64,000 bases of DNA from Neoconidiobolus thromboides FSU 785 (taxonomy: Eukaryota > Entomophthoromycota > Entomophthoromycetes > Entomophthorales > Neoconidiobolaceae). Position numbers and translations under genes: made by a program. Positions 46,015 through 58,762 of this stretch are shown here, in pieces. Each line of letters opens with the position of its first letter. Position 1 is the stretch's first letter. The notes beneath the pieces are model-generated. The model was not told the origin of the DNA. It was given only the letters and a program-made list of their open reading frames with translations, and did no database searches. Where the stretch lies: assembly GCA_025603075.1 (NCBI GenBank), contig MU626346.1, positions 1 through 64,000 on the forward strand. The letters run 5' to 3'.

Positions 46015-49000
46015 ATGAGCTCTAAAGAACCGACCGAAAGTTTACTCGTACGTTTCAAAAGATTATTATTCATCGATGTGTTCCAATTATTAAAAGTATA
46101 TCGTCAACGCAATGACCCAAATCTAGACCTAATCAAGTTAAAAGTACAAGACACCTCGAAGTATAATGGACAAAGGCTTGATAAAGCGTGGCGTGAACAA
46201 TTTGAAAAAAAAGATAAAGTACCTTCATTAAAAAAAGTATTTTATAACGTTTTTGCAAAAGAATATTTATTCTTAGGTATTTGGAAAATATTTTGGATAA
46301 TATTAACTTACCTAGGATGTTATGTTTTACTTAAATTTTTAATCATACGTGTTCAGTTTAATAAGTTAGCTAACGACCCAAATACGGAAGGAAATTCCAA
46401 AGATTATTTTGCTTTTTTTCCATACATTAGTTATGGTGCTGGCCATGCAGTAGCACTTTCACTTTTTGTATCTTGTAGTTTAGCTAGTATTTGTATCCAC
46501 CATTTGAAGTCAGAATGTACAAGGGTAGGGATACAAGTTCGATCAAGTATCATGGTATTGGTTTATCGAAAGTCTTTGAGGATCCATTCAGTTTCTGGTC
46601 AAATCAGTGACATTGTTGAGTTAGTAGGGGATGATTGTAATAGTATTGCAGAAGCGTTTGTTAATTATCATTCCCTTTGGTCATCAGTAGTAGAAATTAT
46701 AATAATAATAGCATTGTCATTTGTAGAATTAGGTTTAGCTGCTTTACCAGTACTTGGCATTTTGGTTATTATATTCCCAGTTCAATATATGTTAGGTCAA
46801 TATGCTGCTAAATTATCACAAAAAAGATCAAAGACTACTTCAGAAAGAGTACATTTGATGTCTGAAGTTTTAACTGCTATTAAATTAGTCAAATTTTACG
46901 CTTGGGAAGCTCACTTTAAAGAGCGTATTTCTAATGTACGCAAACAAGAAATCAGTCAGTTACGTACAGAGTTTTTTATTCGTTCTAGTTTGATGGTCGT
47001 TATGTTTGGTGCACCCGTATTAGCTACTTTAGCTTCATTACAAGTTTATCGTATGCTTTATCCAGATAATTTTATTCAAGCTGAGATGGTGTTTGCTTTG
47101 GTTTCTATTTTCAATACTTTAAGGTAATTTAACTTGTTTTTTTAGAAAAAAAAATAACTTTCTATAGATATCCACTATATTTACTGCCTATTTCAATACA
47201 AACAACAAGAGGTAATCAATAGTTGAAATTCAAGGAATATGACTTAATAATGAATTTAGCTTCTTTGTCCTCTTTCAAAAACTTGGAAAAATATTTAAGT
47301 CGACCTGAAGTACAACCATTAGCATCCACTTTTACAGTGAGAGAAGAAAGCACTGAAGATGATAGTAGTCCATTATTAGAATTGGTTTGTATTATTCATT
47401 TGTAAATTTCGCTTTATTTATATTACTTAGGATAGTGCCTCTTTTTCATGGTCTGTCGATGCCAAACCAGTTTTATCGGATTTATCTTTAAAAATTCATA
47501 AAGGTCAAATTTTTGCCGTTGTTGGTGATGTAGGAGCTGGAAGTAAACTTAGATTTATTATTATGAATGCTTGTATTTAACCCTTTTTACTAGAATCATC
47601 AATCCTAAGTGCACTTATGGTAATTTATAAAATTAAGTATAAGCACAATAGACTAATATATGATTTTAGGGCCAAATGGTATTAAAAGGAGGTGATGTAT
47701 ATTTAAAACCAGATGTACGTATGGGATATTGTCCATCTGAGCCATGGATTTTAAGTGCAGGTTTAAGAGATAATGTAGTTTTTGGTTCCAAATTCGACTC
47801 AGATAAGTATCGTAAAATTGTAAAAGCTTGTGCTTTAAATCGAGATTTCAAAGCTTTAACCAATGGCGACAGAACAGAAATTGGAGAAAGAGGATATAAC
47901 CTTACATTAGGACAAAGGCATAGAGTTAGTATGGCAAGAGCCGTTTATAATGATTCGGATATTATATTAATGGATGATCCACTTAGTCCTATGGATCCTA
48001 GAGTTGCTAAACATATTTTCAAGGAGTGTATACAAGGATTATTAAAAGATAAAGCAGTTATTTTTGTAACAAATCAACTTCACTTTTTGCCCTATTGTCA
48101 TCATATCTTTGTAATGAGATCTGGTAAATGTACTGAACAAGGTAAATATGAAGAGCTTATGGCATCAGATATCGATTTTGCAGCTTTGGTTGGAGAAAGT
48201 ATTGAAATTGAAGATCCAAATGGTATTGATGATGTACTTGGGGATGATTTTTTACTTTCAGATTTACCTAATAATGAAAATCAAAGAAATTCACCTGAAG
48301 TATTAAGCTCAAGCAATGATAATGGTAATGGTTATACCAACAAGCCTTTAATTAAAATAGTGGAAAATAGTGGAAGAGCAGTCAATCATAATTTTATGCC
48401 AAAAGCTGAAAACTCAAAAAAAGAGGATCAAGTTGAAGAAAATGATAATGAAACAAAGGAGGGAAATGAAAAAACATTTATGCCTTCAGTTAGTTTTTCA
48501 CGTACTAATACAATTGAAAAAGGCAACCCGCTTGCTACACAAGCTGAACTTAATGAAATTACAGTATCTCGGATGTTGGAGCGTGCAGATATGAGTGGAC
48601 ATAATGAAATTGTTAGTAAAATCATCGACAAAACACAAATGTCAGTGATTGGAGGTGCTGGTTTAGCTATCAATACATCAACAGTACAAACAGAAAATAA
48701 TGCTTTAGCGAGAGCTATGGAAAGAAATCAACTTACTATACATTCTTTACATTATCAAGATAATCCAGATGAAGATGATTATTTAGATGAAGAAGAAAGA
48801 GTTAAAGCAAGAAGGAAATTAAGAAGGAAGCTTTATTTAAAATATTTTAAAGAAGGCTATGGATTGACTTTAACTTTGATAACAGTTATATTCTCTCTTT
48901 TCGTACATGCTATAAGAATATACAATGACTATTGGTTAACGGTTACAATAGATTCAAATAAGCCATTTAGTGAACTTGGACATGACTTAGATGTCTATTC

Positions 49001-50915
49001 ATATATTGCAGTAGCTTTTATTGTTGGCGTATTTATCCGTGGTATTGCTTTAATATCCGTAAGTGTATCCAAAAGTAACTCTTTTCATAAAAATATGCTT
49101 TTACCCATTATTTCTGCACCGATGTCTTACTTTGAATTCACTCCGCTTTCACGTATATTGCACTCTTTTGCTAGACATCTACATATAGCAGATGAAGTCA
49201 TGTGGGATAGTTCATTTCAAGCCCTTCAATTTTTCCCGTTAGTTTTAGGGACCTTTTTGATAGCCTGTATCGTAGTTCCCTTTTTATTTATCCCAGGAAT
49301 TTTATTGATAGGTGCGGCCATATTTATTATGTGGTATGGGAAAGGAGTAGAAGATAAATTACAGCTATATGAAGCTTCTTCAAGACCTCCTATGTTTTCA
49401 CATCTTTCAGCAACTTTAGAAGGGCTTCATTCCATCCGTATTTATAAAGTACAGTCAAGGTTTGATGCCTTTAATATGGTTAAAATAGACCAATCTAATA
49501 AGGCCTTACTTGCATTAACTTTAGTGAAATGCTGGACTTCTTTATATATTGATTTATTATCTTCTCTTTTCATTTATTTTGCTGCTTTACTTTTATTAGC
49601 ATTAGAAGATAACTATACACTTACTAAAGGGGATACGGGATTAGCATTGACCAATGCATTACAGCTTTTACTCTTTGGTCATATGACAGCACAATCTATA
49701 TTAGATTTTCATTCTTCAATATGGAGCGTGGATCAATTAGTTCATTATCGTAGTTCAATTATTCCAGAAGGATCAACTAGTCTAGATGATATTAAACCAC
49801 CTGAAAATTGGCCAGAAAATGGAACAATTGAATTTAAGGATGTATCACTGAGGTATCATCGATATGAGATTTCAGTGCTTAAAAATGTATCGTTTGTTAT
49901 TCAAGGAAGAAGTAAAGTTGGCATTGTCGGAAGCACGGGATCTGGAAAAACAACGCTATTGACTAGTTTATTGAGATTAGTTGAAGTAGCAGATGGTGCT
50001 ATTGAAATAGATTCGGTAGATATATCACATCTCGAACTATTCGAACTAAGGTCAAAGATAGCTGTTATACCACAAGAGCCTGTTTTATTTTATGGTACAA
50101 TAAGGTCTAATTTAGATCCTAATAACTTACACACGGATCATAATATATGGCATGCTTTAGAATCGGTTCATTTAGCTGAAAAGGTGCGTTCTATGAAGTT
50201 ACAGTTGGATGCTCCGATTGTTGAAAATGGTACTGTATTTACTTTTGCACAACGTCAATTGTTTTGTGTAGCTCGTGCTATCTTATTGAATTGTAAGATA
50301 CTTATTTTAGACGAAGCTACTTCAGCAGTAGATCTTCATACGGAAGGATTTATCCGGGATGTTATCAATAAAAATTTTGCTAATCATACAGTAATGTTTG
50401 TTGGTCATCGATTGAATTCAATCATTGAAGCCGACAAAGTATTAGTTATGGACAAAGGTAAAGTGGTCGAATACGATGCCCCGGAAAGGCTCTTGAACAA
50501 TCCAAATGGCCATCTTTATTCACTAATTTTACAAAATGGAGAAGTAGCAGTACAGAATTTATTGAATTTAGCTATACAAAAAGCAGGTCAGAGAGATTCT
50601 AGAGTTTCTGAAGTACCAAATATTACCCCATCAGGTATATCAACTCCTGCACGTTCGATAAAACAACCTCAGCTTGCTACAAATAACTCTGGTACTTCGA
50701 CACCTAAATATGATAACTCAGTTAATCCTCAACTAACGGTTATCTCAACTCTTTCTCATCAAACAGTCAATTCTCAACATCTTCCTCCACCAGCTGAAAT
50801 GCCTCGTTCATTAGAAGAGATGTTTTTAAATCCAAATGTAGAGAATCCTAATATTGATTCAGTACTTAGGAAATCGGAAATAGATAGTTTGTCTAATTCT
50901 AATGATCCAAAATAA
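46015..50915 (+). CDS. ABCC-type full ABC transporter (MRP/YOR1-like)
   Basis: Six exons: 46015-47123, 47168-47211, 47260-47384, 47431-47542, 47594-47619, 47670-50915; 1553 residues. Layout TMD1-NBD1-linker-TMD2-NBD2 without a separate TMD0. TMD1 has LMSEVLTAIKLVKFYAWE, the ABCC hallmark. NBD1: Walker A GDVGAGKSS (~458-466, split by an intron after GDVGAG), GYCPSEPWILSAGLRDNVVF, signature LTLGQRHRVSMARA (~550) in place of LSGGQ, Walker B IILMDDPLSPMD. A long acidic/Asn-rich linker (~610-790) follows. NBD2: Walker A GIVGSTGSGKTT (~1224), SKIAVIPQEPVLFYGTIRSN, signature FTFAQRQLFCVARAIL (~1329) lacking the Gly, Walker B ILILDEATSAVD, H-loop GHRLNS. A Ser/Thr/Pro-rich tail of ~120 residues ends the protein. 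Expected to export conjugates or drugs from plasma membrane or vacuole. Confidence 0.94.
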
Positions 50916-51128
50916 TTTTTTACTTATTGATTTTACTTAATAATACTTAATACTGACAAAAAAGACTAAAGTTTTTATAAATAATAAATGATTTATTTTT
51001 GTACACATTATTTTATTTATGGTATGATATTGTTTTCAATATTGGTTTTACTTTACTATTTAACTAAATACTCTCTTTTCTTTTCTTTTCTTTATATTTC
51101 ATAATCATACATTAAATACCAGCTAGAC

Positions 51129-52340
51129 TCAATCCAAAACAGCAGGCAAATAAAAGGTAAGTTCACCAAGCTCTTCACCAAGAGGTGAAGTTAATTTAAA
51201 ATAAACTTTAAAAGCCTGGTTTTCAACAATACCTAAAACATCATTAACTCAAACAAAAAATTGAAAAGTTTATCAAATACTTACTACAAATAGCCTTTTT
51301 CATCCCTTCAAAAGTGGTATTAAAAATTTTATTTAATTGTTTCATTTCTAAAGGTACTTGAATTATATTAAAAATATTCAATTCTTGAAATGAAGCATTA
51401 AAGTCAATATCTGGTGCGGGTAAATTTTCTATATTGGAACGATTGATTAAATTGTAAAATAAAAGATTTTATAAAATTACGAAAAGTTGGTATGATATTA
51501 TTAGCAAATGTGACATTGACCTCCGCACTCTCAGTTCTTAATGAAAATCGTACTTCCCCTGCCAAGTTTGCTCCCACCTTTACCTTGTGATTTTGATATT
51601 TCATTCGACTTAATTCATGACGTACTAAGCCTACTTTGGGCAACTGAAATTCAATCTTGAAATATTAATCAATTTAAAAAATCCTTTTCAATAAATTACA
51701 TACCGTTGACTCTGACATCCCTGGTTCTTTGATCAATTCCATTTGAGATTTAGTTAATATTCTAATAGGTAAATCCAAAGTTAAAGCTATTTGACCTTTA
51801 ACATGTTCCTATATTTTTATTAGTAAAAAATAGAAAAATATTACATGTTGTTTTACTCTTTCCCCTTTAGTAATCCTTAAATAGGAATTTTCTCCATGTT
51901 TATATAATCGAAAGATGGTATCTGAACTGGTATTTGATTTGATTGTTCTGGAGAGTAAATTGGATTCAATTTCTATAAAAATGGTGTTGTTATTCTGGCT
52001 GTCAATTCGATAGTTGCCAAAGATTTTGTTCTAGTAAAAGGTATTAAATTGATTTTAAATAATTTAATCAACTTGTTACCGTTGGTAGAATACTAAAAAA
52101 ATCTAGTTACTGATCTATTTGATTAAATATGTTTTTACCTCCTTATATGTATACCAGGCTGTTGAATTGAAGTTAAGTGGATGATTAACTCTTCTTTAAA
52201 GAACATTAATAGTATATTCTTTTCAAATTTTTCAAAGTTGGAAGCAATCTCTAATGAAGTTAATTAACAGTATTTTGTAGATATAATATCGAACTACCAT
52301 GTATTAATGTTCCATTTATTATGTTTCCTTTAAGTCTCAT
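51129..52340 (-). CDS. HUS1: HUS1, checkpoint clamp (9-1-1) subunit
   Basis: Eight exons on the minus strand: 52298-52340, 52139-52250, 52080-52092 (13 nt), 51845-52030, 51704-51808, 51481-51655, 51285-51428, 51129-51232; phases give 293 residues (human HUS1 280). Starts MRLKGNIINGTLIHEIASNF. Family landmarks: KIFGNYRIDSQNNNTIFIEI, ESNLLSRTIKSNTS, VKGQIALTLDLPIRILT, VKVGANLAGEVRFSLRTESA, VPLEMKQLNKIFNTTFEGMK, and the C-terminal GEELGELTFYLPAV. Hus1 forms the PCNA-like Rad9-Rad1-Hus1 ring in the DNA-damage checkpoint. The 36-nt intron between exons 4 and 5 is the shortest in the window. Tail-to-tail with the ABC transporter (213 bases). Confidence 0.87.
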
Positions 52341-52755
52341 TTTATAATTAAAAAAATAAAAGATTGATTTTTTTGATCTTTTTATGATTTACTTTTTATA
52401 GGAAATTTTAAATTATGCTTAGATTATATAAAACTACAAATAAGAGCTTAAGTGGTATTTAAAATTACTTGTTATAGGTGATGTTTAATAAATATGAGAA
52501 ATATTTGTTTTTTATAGAAGAATAATATATATAGATCAATGAGCTATTTTTTAAAACTTGATAAAACAAACGATAAAGCTAATAATAATATTAAACAAAT
52601 TTTAATTCTATAATTTTACTCCAAGACTATAATAAACGTATATAAAAAATGGACTGATAAAAAATTAAGCAAAATGAATATGATTATCATGGAAAGCAGA
52701 CAACAATCTAAAAAAAGGGTATAAATAACAAACCAAGAAAAACATTCAAAAAGCT
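52341..52755. promoter_or_regulatory. Intergenic DIM1 / HUS1
   Basis: About 415 AT-rich bases downstream of DIM1 and upstream of HUS1. No gene or repeat recognised. Confidence 0.4.
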
Positions 52756-53823
<1,068 letters not shown>

Positions 53824-54009
53824 TTTTATACTCTTATTCTAAAAAAAAATTCTAGTTTCAGAATTTATGGTTTTCAATGTTTTTATCAAAAGTTAATTGG
53901 TTGAACTTGATTCTCGAATACTTTTTAATAAGAAATTCAAATGAAACTAACAAAAATAAGAATAATCATTTTATTTATTTATTATTTTATTACTTCTATA
54001 CTCTCTATC

Positions 54010-55582
54010 TTATAAACAAACATCTAAATTAAAGATCCCAATTCCTGAATCAATAACACTTTTGATTACACCAGCGACTGCTACTTGAATACAATTTTGT
54101 TCAAATTTTAAAATTTCAACATGATTAATTTTACTATATGGAAGAATATCGCATCTCTTGATCACTTCCAACAAACATAAGCTTTTCAAATCCAATTTAA
54201 ACACACATAGTATACCATCATTACCAGCAGACATTAAATAATCGATATTATTATATCGTATTAATTTACTAAAAAAATAAACTATTTAGATTTATAAATT
54301 TTAAACAAAATACTACAACTTACATATAAGAAATGGAATAATTATGCGTATAAGGTAATTGGTAACTTTGCCAATTATTTTCAGGCTTCTTATATTTCAT
54401 CAAATAAAGACTTCCATTTCCAAGTCCAAAAGCGAGGATATCCAAACTAATATGATAACTGGAACATAATACAAATGGTGGGTTAATAAGTTGATTACTA
54501 TGCTCGCTTAAGTTTGTATTTTCTATAAACTTATTAGCTCATGAGAGTTTGAATTGTGAAGTTATTACTCGGTTGTAATTCATAGTAAGGTAATTCATCT
54601 TTTAATTTCCAAAATTTAATAGAATAATCCATACCACCAGAGATAACTATAGAGAAGCTTTTAATTTATCATTAACTAGTTCAAATAATAATTTACTCTC
54701 ATTTTTTGTTGGATGAAATAATACAGTAAAAGCAACCTAAATTAAAATAAATGAGAACAAAATAAAAAGATAAATAAAATTACATTTTTATGTTGATCTT
54801 CAAATCTCGATACTGTATTTTCTGATTCTATATCAATAACTATCACTTTACCATCATCATTAACAGCTGCTAATAATTTTCCCTGAGAATTGATTGCTAT
54901 CTAAATCTTATTAATATTACTAACAATAATCAAACAAAGTATTACTTGATTTATGTCTTCTTCTAAAATAATAATATCTTTTAAAACATCTTTTTTATTT
55001 AAACAATCCAAGATCAATTTTTTGCTATTTAAATCAAACACATAGATCTAAATAGTTAGTTTTTGTATATAATAAAGCTATAGTTTGAAAATTACATGAT
55101 TTAAACTAACAATATATAAATGATTTGAATACTTTTTAGTTGGATTTATAGCGATACAACTGATCTGCAAAAAAATCATTAATATTAAAGACAATTAAAA
55201 TAATGATTTAACGTTAACCTCCTCTGGAAAATTTTTAATAGCAAATATGGTTTTAAAGCTAGATAAATCTATCACTTTCACCGTTTTATCAGCTAATAAA
55301 ATTAATATCACTTATCCATTTATTACTTATAAACTACAATTCTATTACCTCCCCCCAAAATCAATAATGTTTTACCCTCATACTCTTTTTTCAATATATA
55401 ATTAACTTGTGATTTAAAGCCATAATACCTTTGAACTGGCTTTTGAAACAGTAAATTTATTTTAACTACAAATATACTACTAAATATACCTTAATCTCTC
55501 CAATATCTGGTGTTATAATTTTTTGTTCTTTATTTTTATTTTTGTTATTTTTAATTTGGTTATTATTATTAAATAATCTCAT
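54010..55582 (-). CDS. WDR53-like WD40 repeat protein
   Basis: Ten exons on the minus strand: 55490-55582, 55349-55439, 55219-55310, 55096-55164, 54946-55047, 54784-54900, 54697-54736, 54569-54646, 54324-54522, 54010-54268; 379 residues. WD-type blocks: LLADKTVKVIDLSSFKTIFA, EEDINQIAINSQGKLLAAVN, DDGKVIVIDIESENTVSRFE, TVLFHPTKNEIISGGMDYSI then KFWKLKDE, and DYLMSAGNDGILCVF near the C-terminus. The order and the 'Q.AIN..G.LLA...D.G...V.D.E' repeat resemble animal WDR53 (358 residues), a DDB1-CUL4-associated factor candidate. The N-terminus is Asn/Lys-rich. Exon 2/3 uses a 38-nt intron with an AAG acceptor; exon 3 ends at GTTAAC. Divergent from the AP-2 sigma gene. Confidence 0.72.
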
Positions 55583-55747
55583 ATTAAACTTAACAAAATT
55601 CAGAGATTTCAAATTTTAACTAAATTATAATTGTTCCAACCAATAAACATTAATCTCGAAGAGACTGTAATTCAAATAATTACAAAGCCACTTTGAATAT
55701 TTTATTAAACTAATTGAACCTTTTCTATAAATTATTTATAAATCGAA
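55583..55747. promoter_or_regulatory. Short divergent promoter WDR53-like / AP-2 sigma
   Basis: Only 165 bases separate the two divergent start codons, so the two genes likely share one promoter region. AT-rich; no specific element identified. Confidence 0.45.
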
Positions 55748-56426
55748 ATGGTATATTCTATCTATTATCCCTAAACAACTCAAAAAATCTAACCTCTTTT
55801 AAAACCCAATAGATAAGATTTATCTTAGTGCAAAATCGTCAAGGAAAAACGAGGTTGGCTAAATGGTATGTACCTTATGAAGATGAAGAAAAGATTAAAA
55901 TAAAAGGAGAAGTACATCGACTAATTGCACCAAGGGATCAAAAAAACCAATCCAATTTTGTAGAGGTAATTGAATCCTTCTATTAAAATAATTATCACAT
56001 CAGAAGCAACTATCGATTAAAAAGAAAAAAAGAACAGAGAATAAATCAAATATTATTTTTAATTAAATTTATTTAGTATCGTAATTACAAAGTAGTTTAT
56101 CGTCGTTATGCTGGATTGTTTTTTTGTTTTTGTGTGGATTCAAATGATAATGAATTAGCTTATTTAGAAGGTATTCATTTTTTTGTTGAAGTATTGGATT
56201 CTTTCTTTGGTAATGTTTGTGAATTAGATTTAGTATTTAATTTTTATAAAGTAAGTTTAAAAGTCTTGTTTATTATTTATAGCTGTAGTATTGAGTGATT
56301 CCTTTAATGTTAATTTAATTTTAGGTTTATGCTATCTTGGACGAAGTCTTTTTAGCTGGTGAAATTGAAGAAACATCCAAATCTGTTATACTTACTAGAT
56401 TAGATCATTTGGATAAATTGGAATAA
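55748..56426 (+). CDS. APS2: AP-2 adaptor complex sigma subunit
   Basis: Four exons: 55748-55750, 55813-55965, 56077-56250, 56325-56426; 143 residues (human AP2S1 142). As in eIF3i, the first exon is only the ATG; exon 2 starts [20 protein letters not shown]. Then [78 protein letters not shown] and [20 protein letters not shown], ending [11 protein letters not shown]. Extremely conserved small clathrin-adaptor chain that recognises dileucine cargo signals at the plasma membrane. Introns are 62, 111 and 74 nt. The EFRNYK/EYRNYK form and length favour AP-2 over AP-1 sigma. Confidence 0.97.
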
Positions 56427-56643
56427 GCCAATTACATTTTTATATCTCTTAAATAACAAAAAGACAATATTAAATAAATATTAACTATCAATAATAATTC
56501 CATTATAAATTATACCCTATTTTTTTAAATTGAGATGTTTCGTATTTTATTCGTAATTAAAATTACTCCAATTGTGCTTAGGAGATAAACAACTCAAAAT
56601 TCATTCCTTAAAAAATTTATTCCACTTTCATTTATAAAATTTA

Positions 56644-57673
56644 ATGTTTTGGACACGTAATATAGAACGATTAACTTATTTCATTGGTGGGGCTAGCATT
56701 GGTATCATATCTTATCAAACCTTATCACGCCGTGATCGAGTGCATAATGACTATAATAATTCTCAAATTAAATCAAATTATGATCAACATTTAATCAAAA
56801 CTAATAATAAATTAGGGGATTTGTTAAAATATGGTTATCCAGGTAATTATAAGAAATACATCTTATCCTTCTATTTTAATTAATGGTTGAATGTAACTCA
56901 ATTTTAAAGGTCCCATTTCCGACCCAATACGTCGCGAAGCTTATATAGGTTCTTATAACCGCCAGTTGCGTAACCCTAATTTTGTAATTGAAGAGTTGAC
57001 AGAGGCGAATTTAATTAATAAAAGCGGTGCTGATAGAGGCAATAGTAAATTCAAAGAAGATGACAATATCCCTAAACTCTTCCGTAGTTTACTCAAAGAC
57101 TACTCCAAGAGTGGTTATGATCGAGGTCACATGGTCCCCGCTGCTGACGTTAAATATAGCCAATCCGCTATGGATGAAACGTTTTATTTAACTAATATGG
57201 CACCTCAAGTAGGTGTTGGTTTTAATCGACATTATTGGGCTTATTTAGAAGAGTTTTGCCGAGGTTTGACAAAACAATTCGATAAGGTTTATGTGATTAC
57301 AGGGCCTTTATATTTACCTAAAAAAGGAGATGGATTCCCTGATAAAGAGAAATGGTATGTTCAATATGAAGTGATTGGTAATCCACCAAATATTGCAGTT
57401 CCTACTCATTTTTTTAAAGTTTTATTGACAGTCCCTAAGGGTGGAGGTGCTCCGTATTTGGGAGCGTTTTTACTACCTAACGCTAAAATACCTGAAGAAG
57501 TACCTTTAGAAAGATTTAGTACTTCAATTGAAAGTATTGAAAAAGCATCAGGGCTTATCTTTTTTGATAAATTAGGACCAAATAAGGAAACTGAGAATTC
57601 TAAACTATGTGATAAAATTACTTGTAAATTAAATAGTAAATTTATTGAGAAAGTTAAGAGTTATCAACAATAG
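56644..57673 (+). CDS. NUC1: Mitochondrial endonuclease G (NUC1), copy a
   Basis: Two exons: 56644-56842 and 56910-57673; 320 residues (yeast Nuc1 329). The N-terminus has a membrane-anchor/mitochondrial segment (LTYFIGGASIGIISYQTL). The DNA/RNA non-specific endonuclease domain shows LLKYGYPGPISDPIRREAYI, GSYNRQLRNPNFVIEELT, the catalytic motif SGYDRGHMVPAADVK with the active-site His, the metal-binding Asn in FNRHYWAYLEEFCR, VYVITGPLYLPKKGDG, THFFKVLL and SGLIFFDKLGP. Function: sugar non-specific nuclease of the inner mitochondrial membrane, active in mtDNA turnover and cell death. It is the 5' member of a tandem duplication; the intron ends in AAAG. Confidence 0.96.
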
Positions 57674-58762
57674 TAGATAGTGAAATAAAACGGAAATAAA
57701 AAATAATAGAACGAATTGTACGCTTTTTTAATTAAATTGACTTGTCTTTAACCCATTTTGTAATAGCTAAAGAACTAATTAGCCTTGACGATTCAATATC
57801 TATCAAATTAATTAAACTGCTTTGATCTTGAGTATTTGACTGTTTCAAACACCCATACTTGTCGAATCTTTTTTTGAGACAGCCAAATAGGCTAAAAAGC
57901 CTATATATTTATAGGTACAGTTCTCCTGCGTTTTCTTACTATCATTAGACATTATAAATTGTAAGGAGTATCGATAACTATTAGGACTCTTTGACATATT
58001 GGTTCTCAAGCTCAATATCTTTTCTATATTAACCAGTTTTTTACACCGATATCCGATTATAAAAAGAATGCTAGCTTAACTTCTTCGTGAGATTTTCCTC
58101 AACCAGCAATTGGCTTAGTTTTACAATTACTTTTGCACATGGTACATTCAACTAGTCGGATCTGATTATGTAAAGCTCTAGCGTTACTGCTTTTAGACTA
58201 TTACATTCTCTAGGTCTAAATTTTACAATAGAATTAATAGTTTCACATTTATACTTTCTTTTTATGTGCTAAACAATGAATTATTATAAACAGATGACCT
58301 TACAAAAAGTACACGTGCTATTGAAATAGTTCCACCAATTTTAGCAAAAGATAAGTTTATTTTAAACAAACGTCTTTAAAAAAAATTTTAAAAATTGCAT
58401 TGACTTCTAATAACTTCAATGTATTTTAAATATATAATCGGATTTGATTGATACTGTTTTTTTTAGTATTGTATTATATTTTGTTAAGGCATTTACTTAT
58501 AGTTATCCATGGGCCAATCTATAAAAGCTAAAAAAATTTGGTATATTAAATATGTGAGAGATCGAAATTCAACTTAAATTACTACTTTAGGTAATTTAAA
58601 AAATTCATAGTCCACTTTGAATTTTATATGAATAATAGTAAAAGAGCCATGTTTCAAATTTTAGCTCTGATAAAAAATTGACTCACTTAGTTCCAGGTAT
58701 AAAATGCTTCAAAACTCCATCTTATTAAAATACCTTCTCGTTTTCACTTACAAACAATTCAT
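57674..58762. other. Spacer between NUC1 copies with an L2HGDH fragment
   Basis: 1.1 kb between the two NUC1 copies. The left ~130 bases are a decayed copy of the 3' end of the downstream dehydrogenase gene (next entry). The rest shows no gene; small hairpins such as GGCTAAAAAGCC occur near 57890. Confidence 0.5.
57728..57858 (-). pseudogene. Fragment of the L-2-hydroxyglutarate dehydrogenase 3' end
   Basis: Plus-strand text TTTAACCCATTTTGTAATAG, CTAAAGAACTAATTAG and TTTGACTGTTTCAA parallels 59917-60017 of the intact gene (TTTTTAACCCATTCTGCAAT, CTAAAGAACTAGTTAA, ATTTAATTGTTTCA). It covers the last ~35 codons, with substitutions, then similarity stops abruptly near 57858. It shows the duplicated unit reached past NUC1 into the next gene. 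Confidence 0.7.

Noticed and set aside
46015-47405. Separate short ABC-transporter genes at the 5' end of the ABCC locus
   Set aside because: Five short introns with matching phases join them into one 1553-residue protein, restoring the split Walker A motif.
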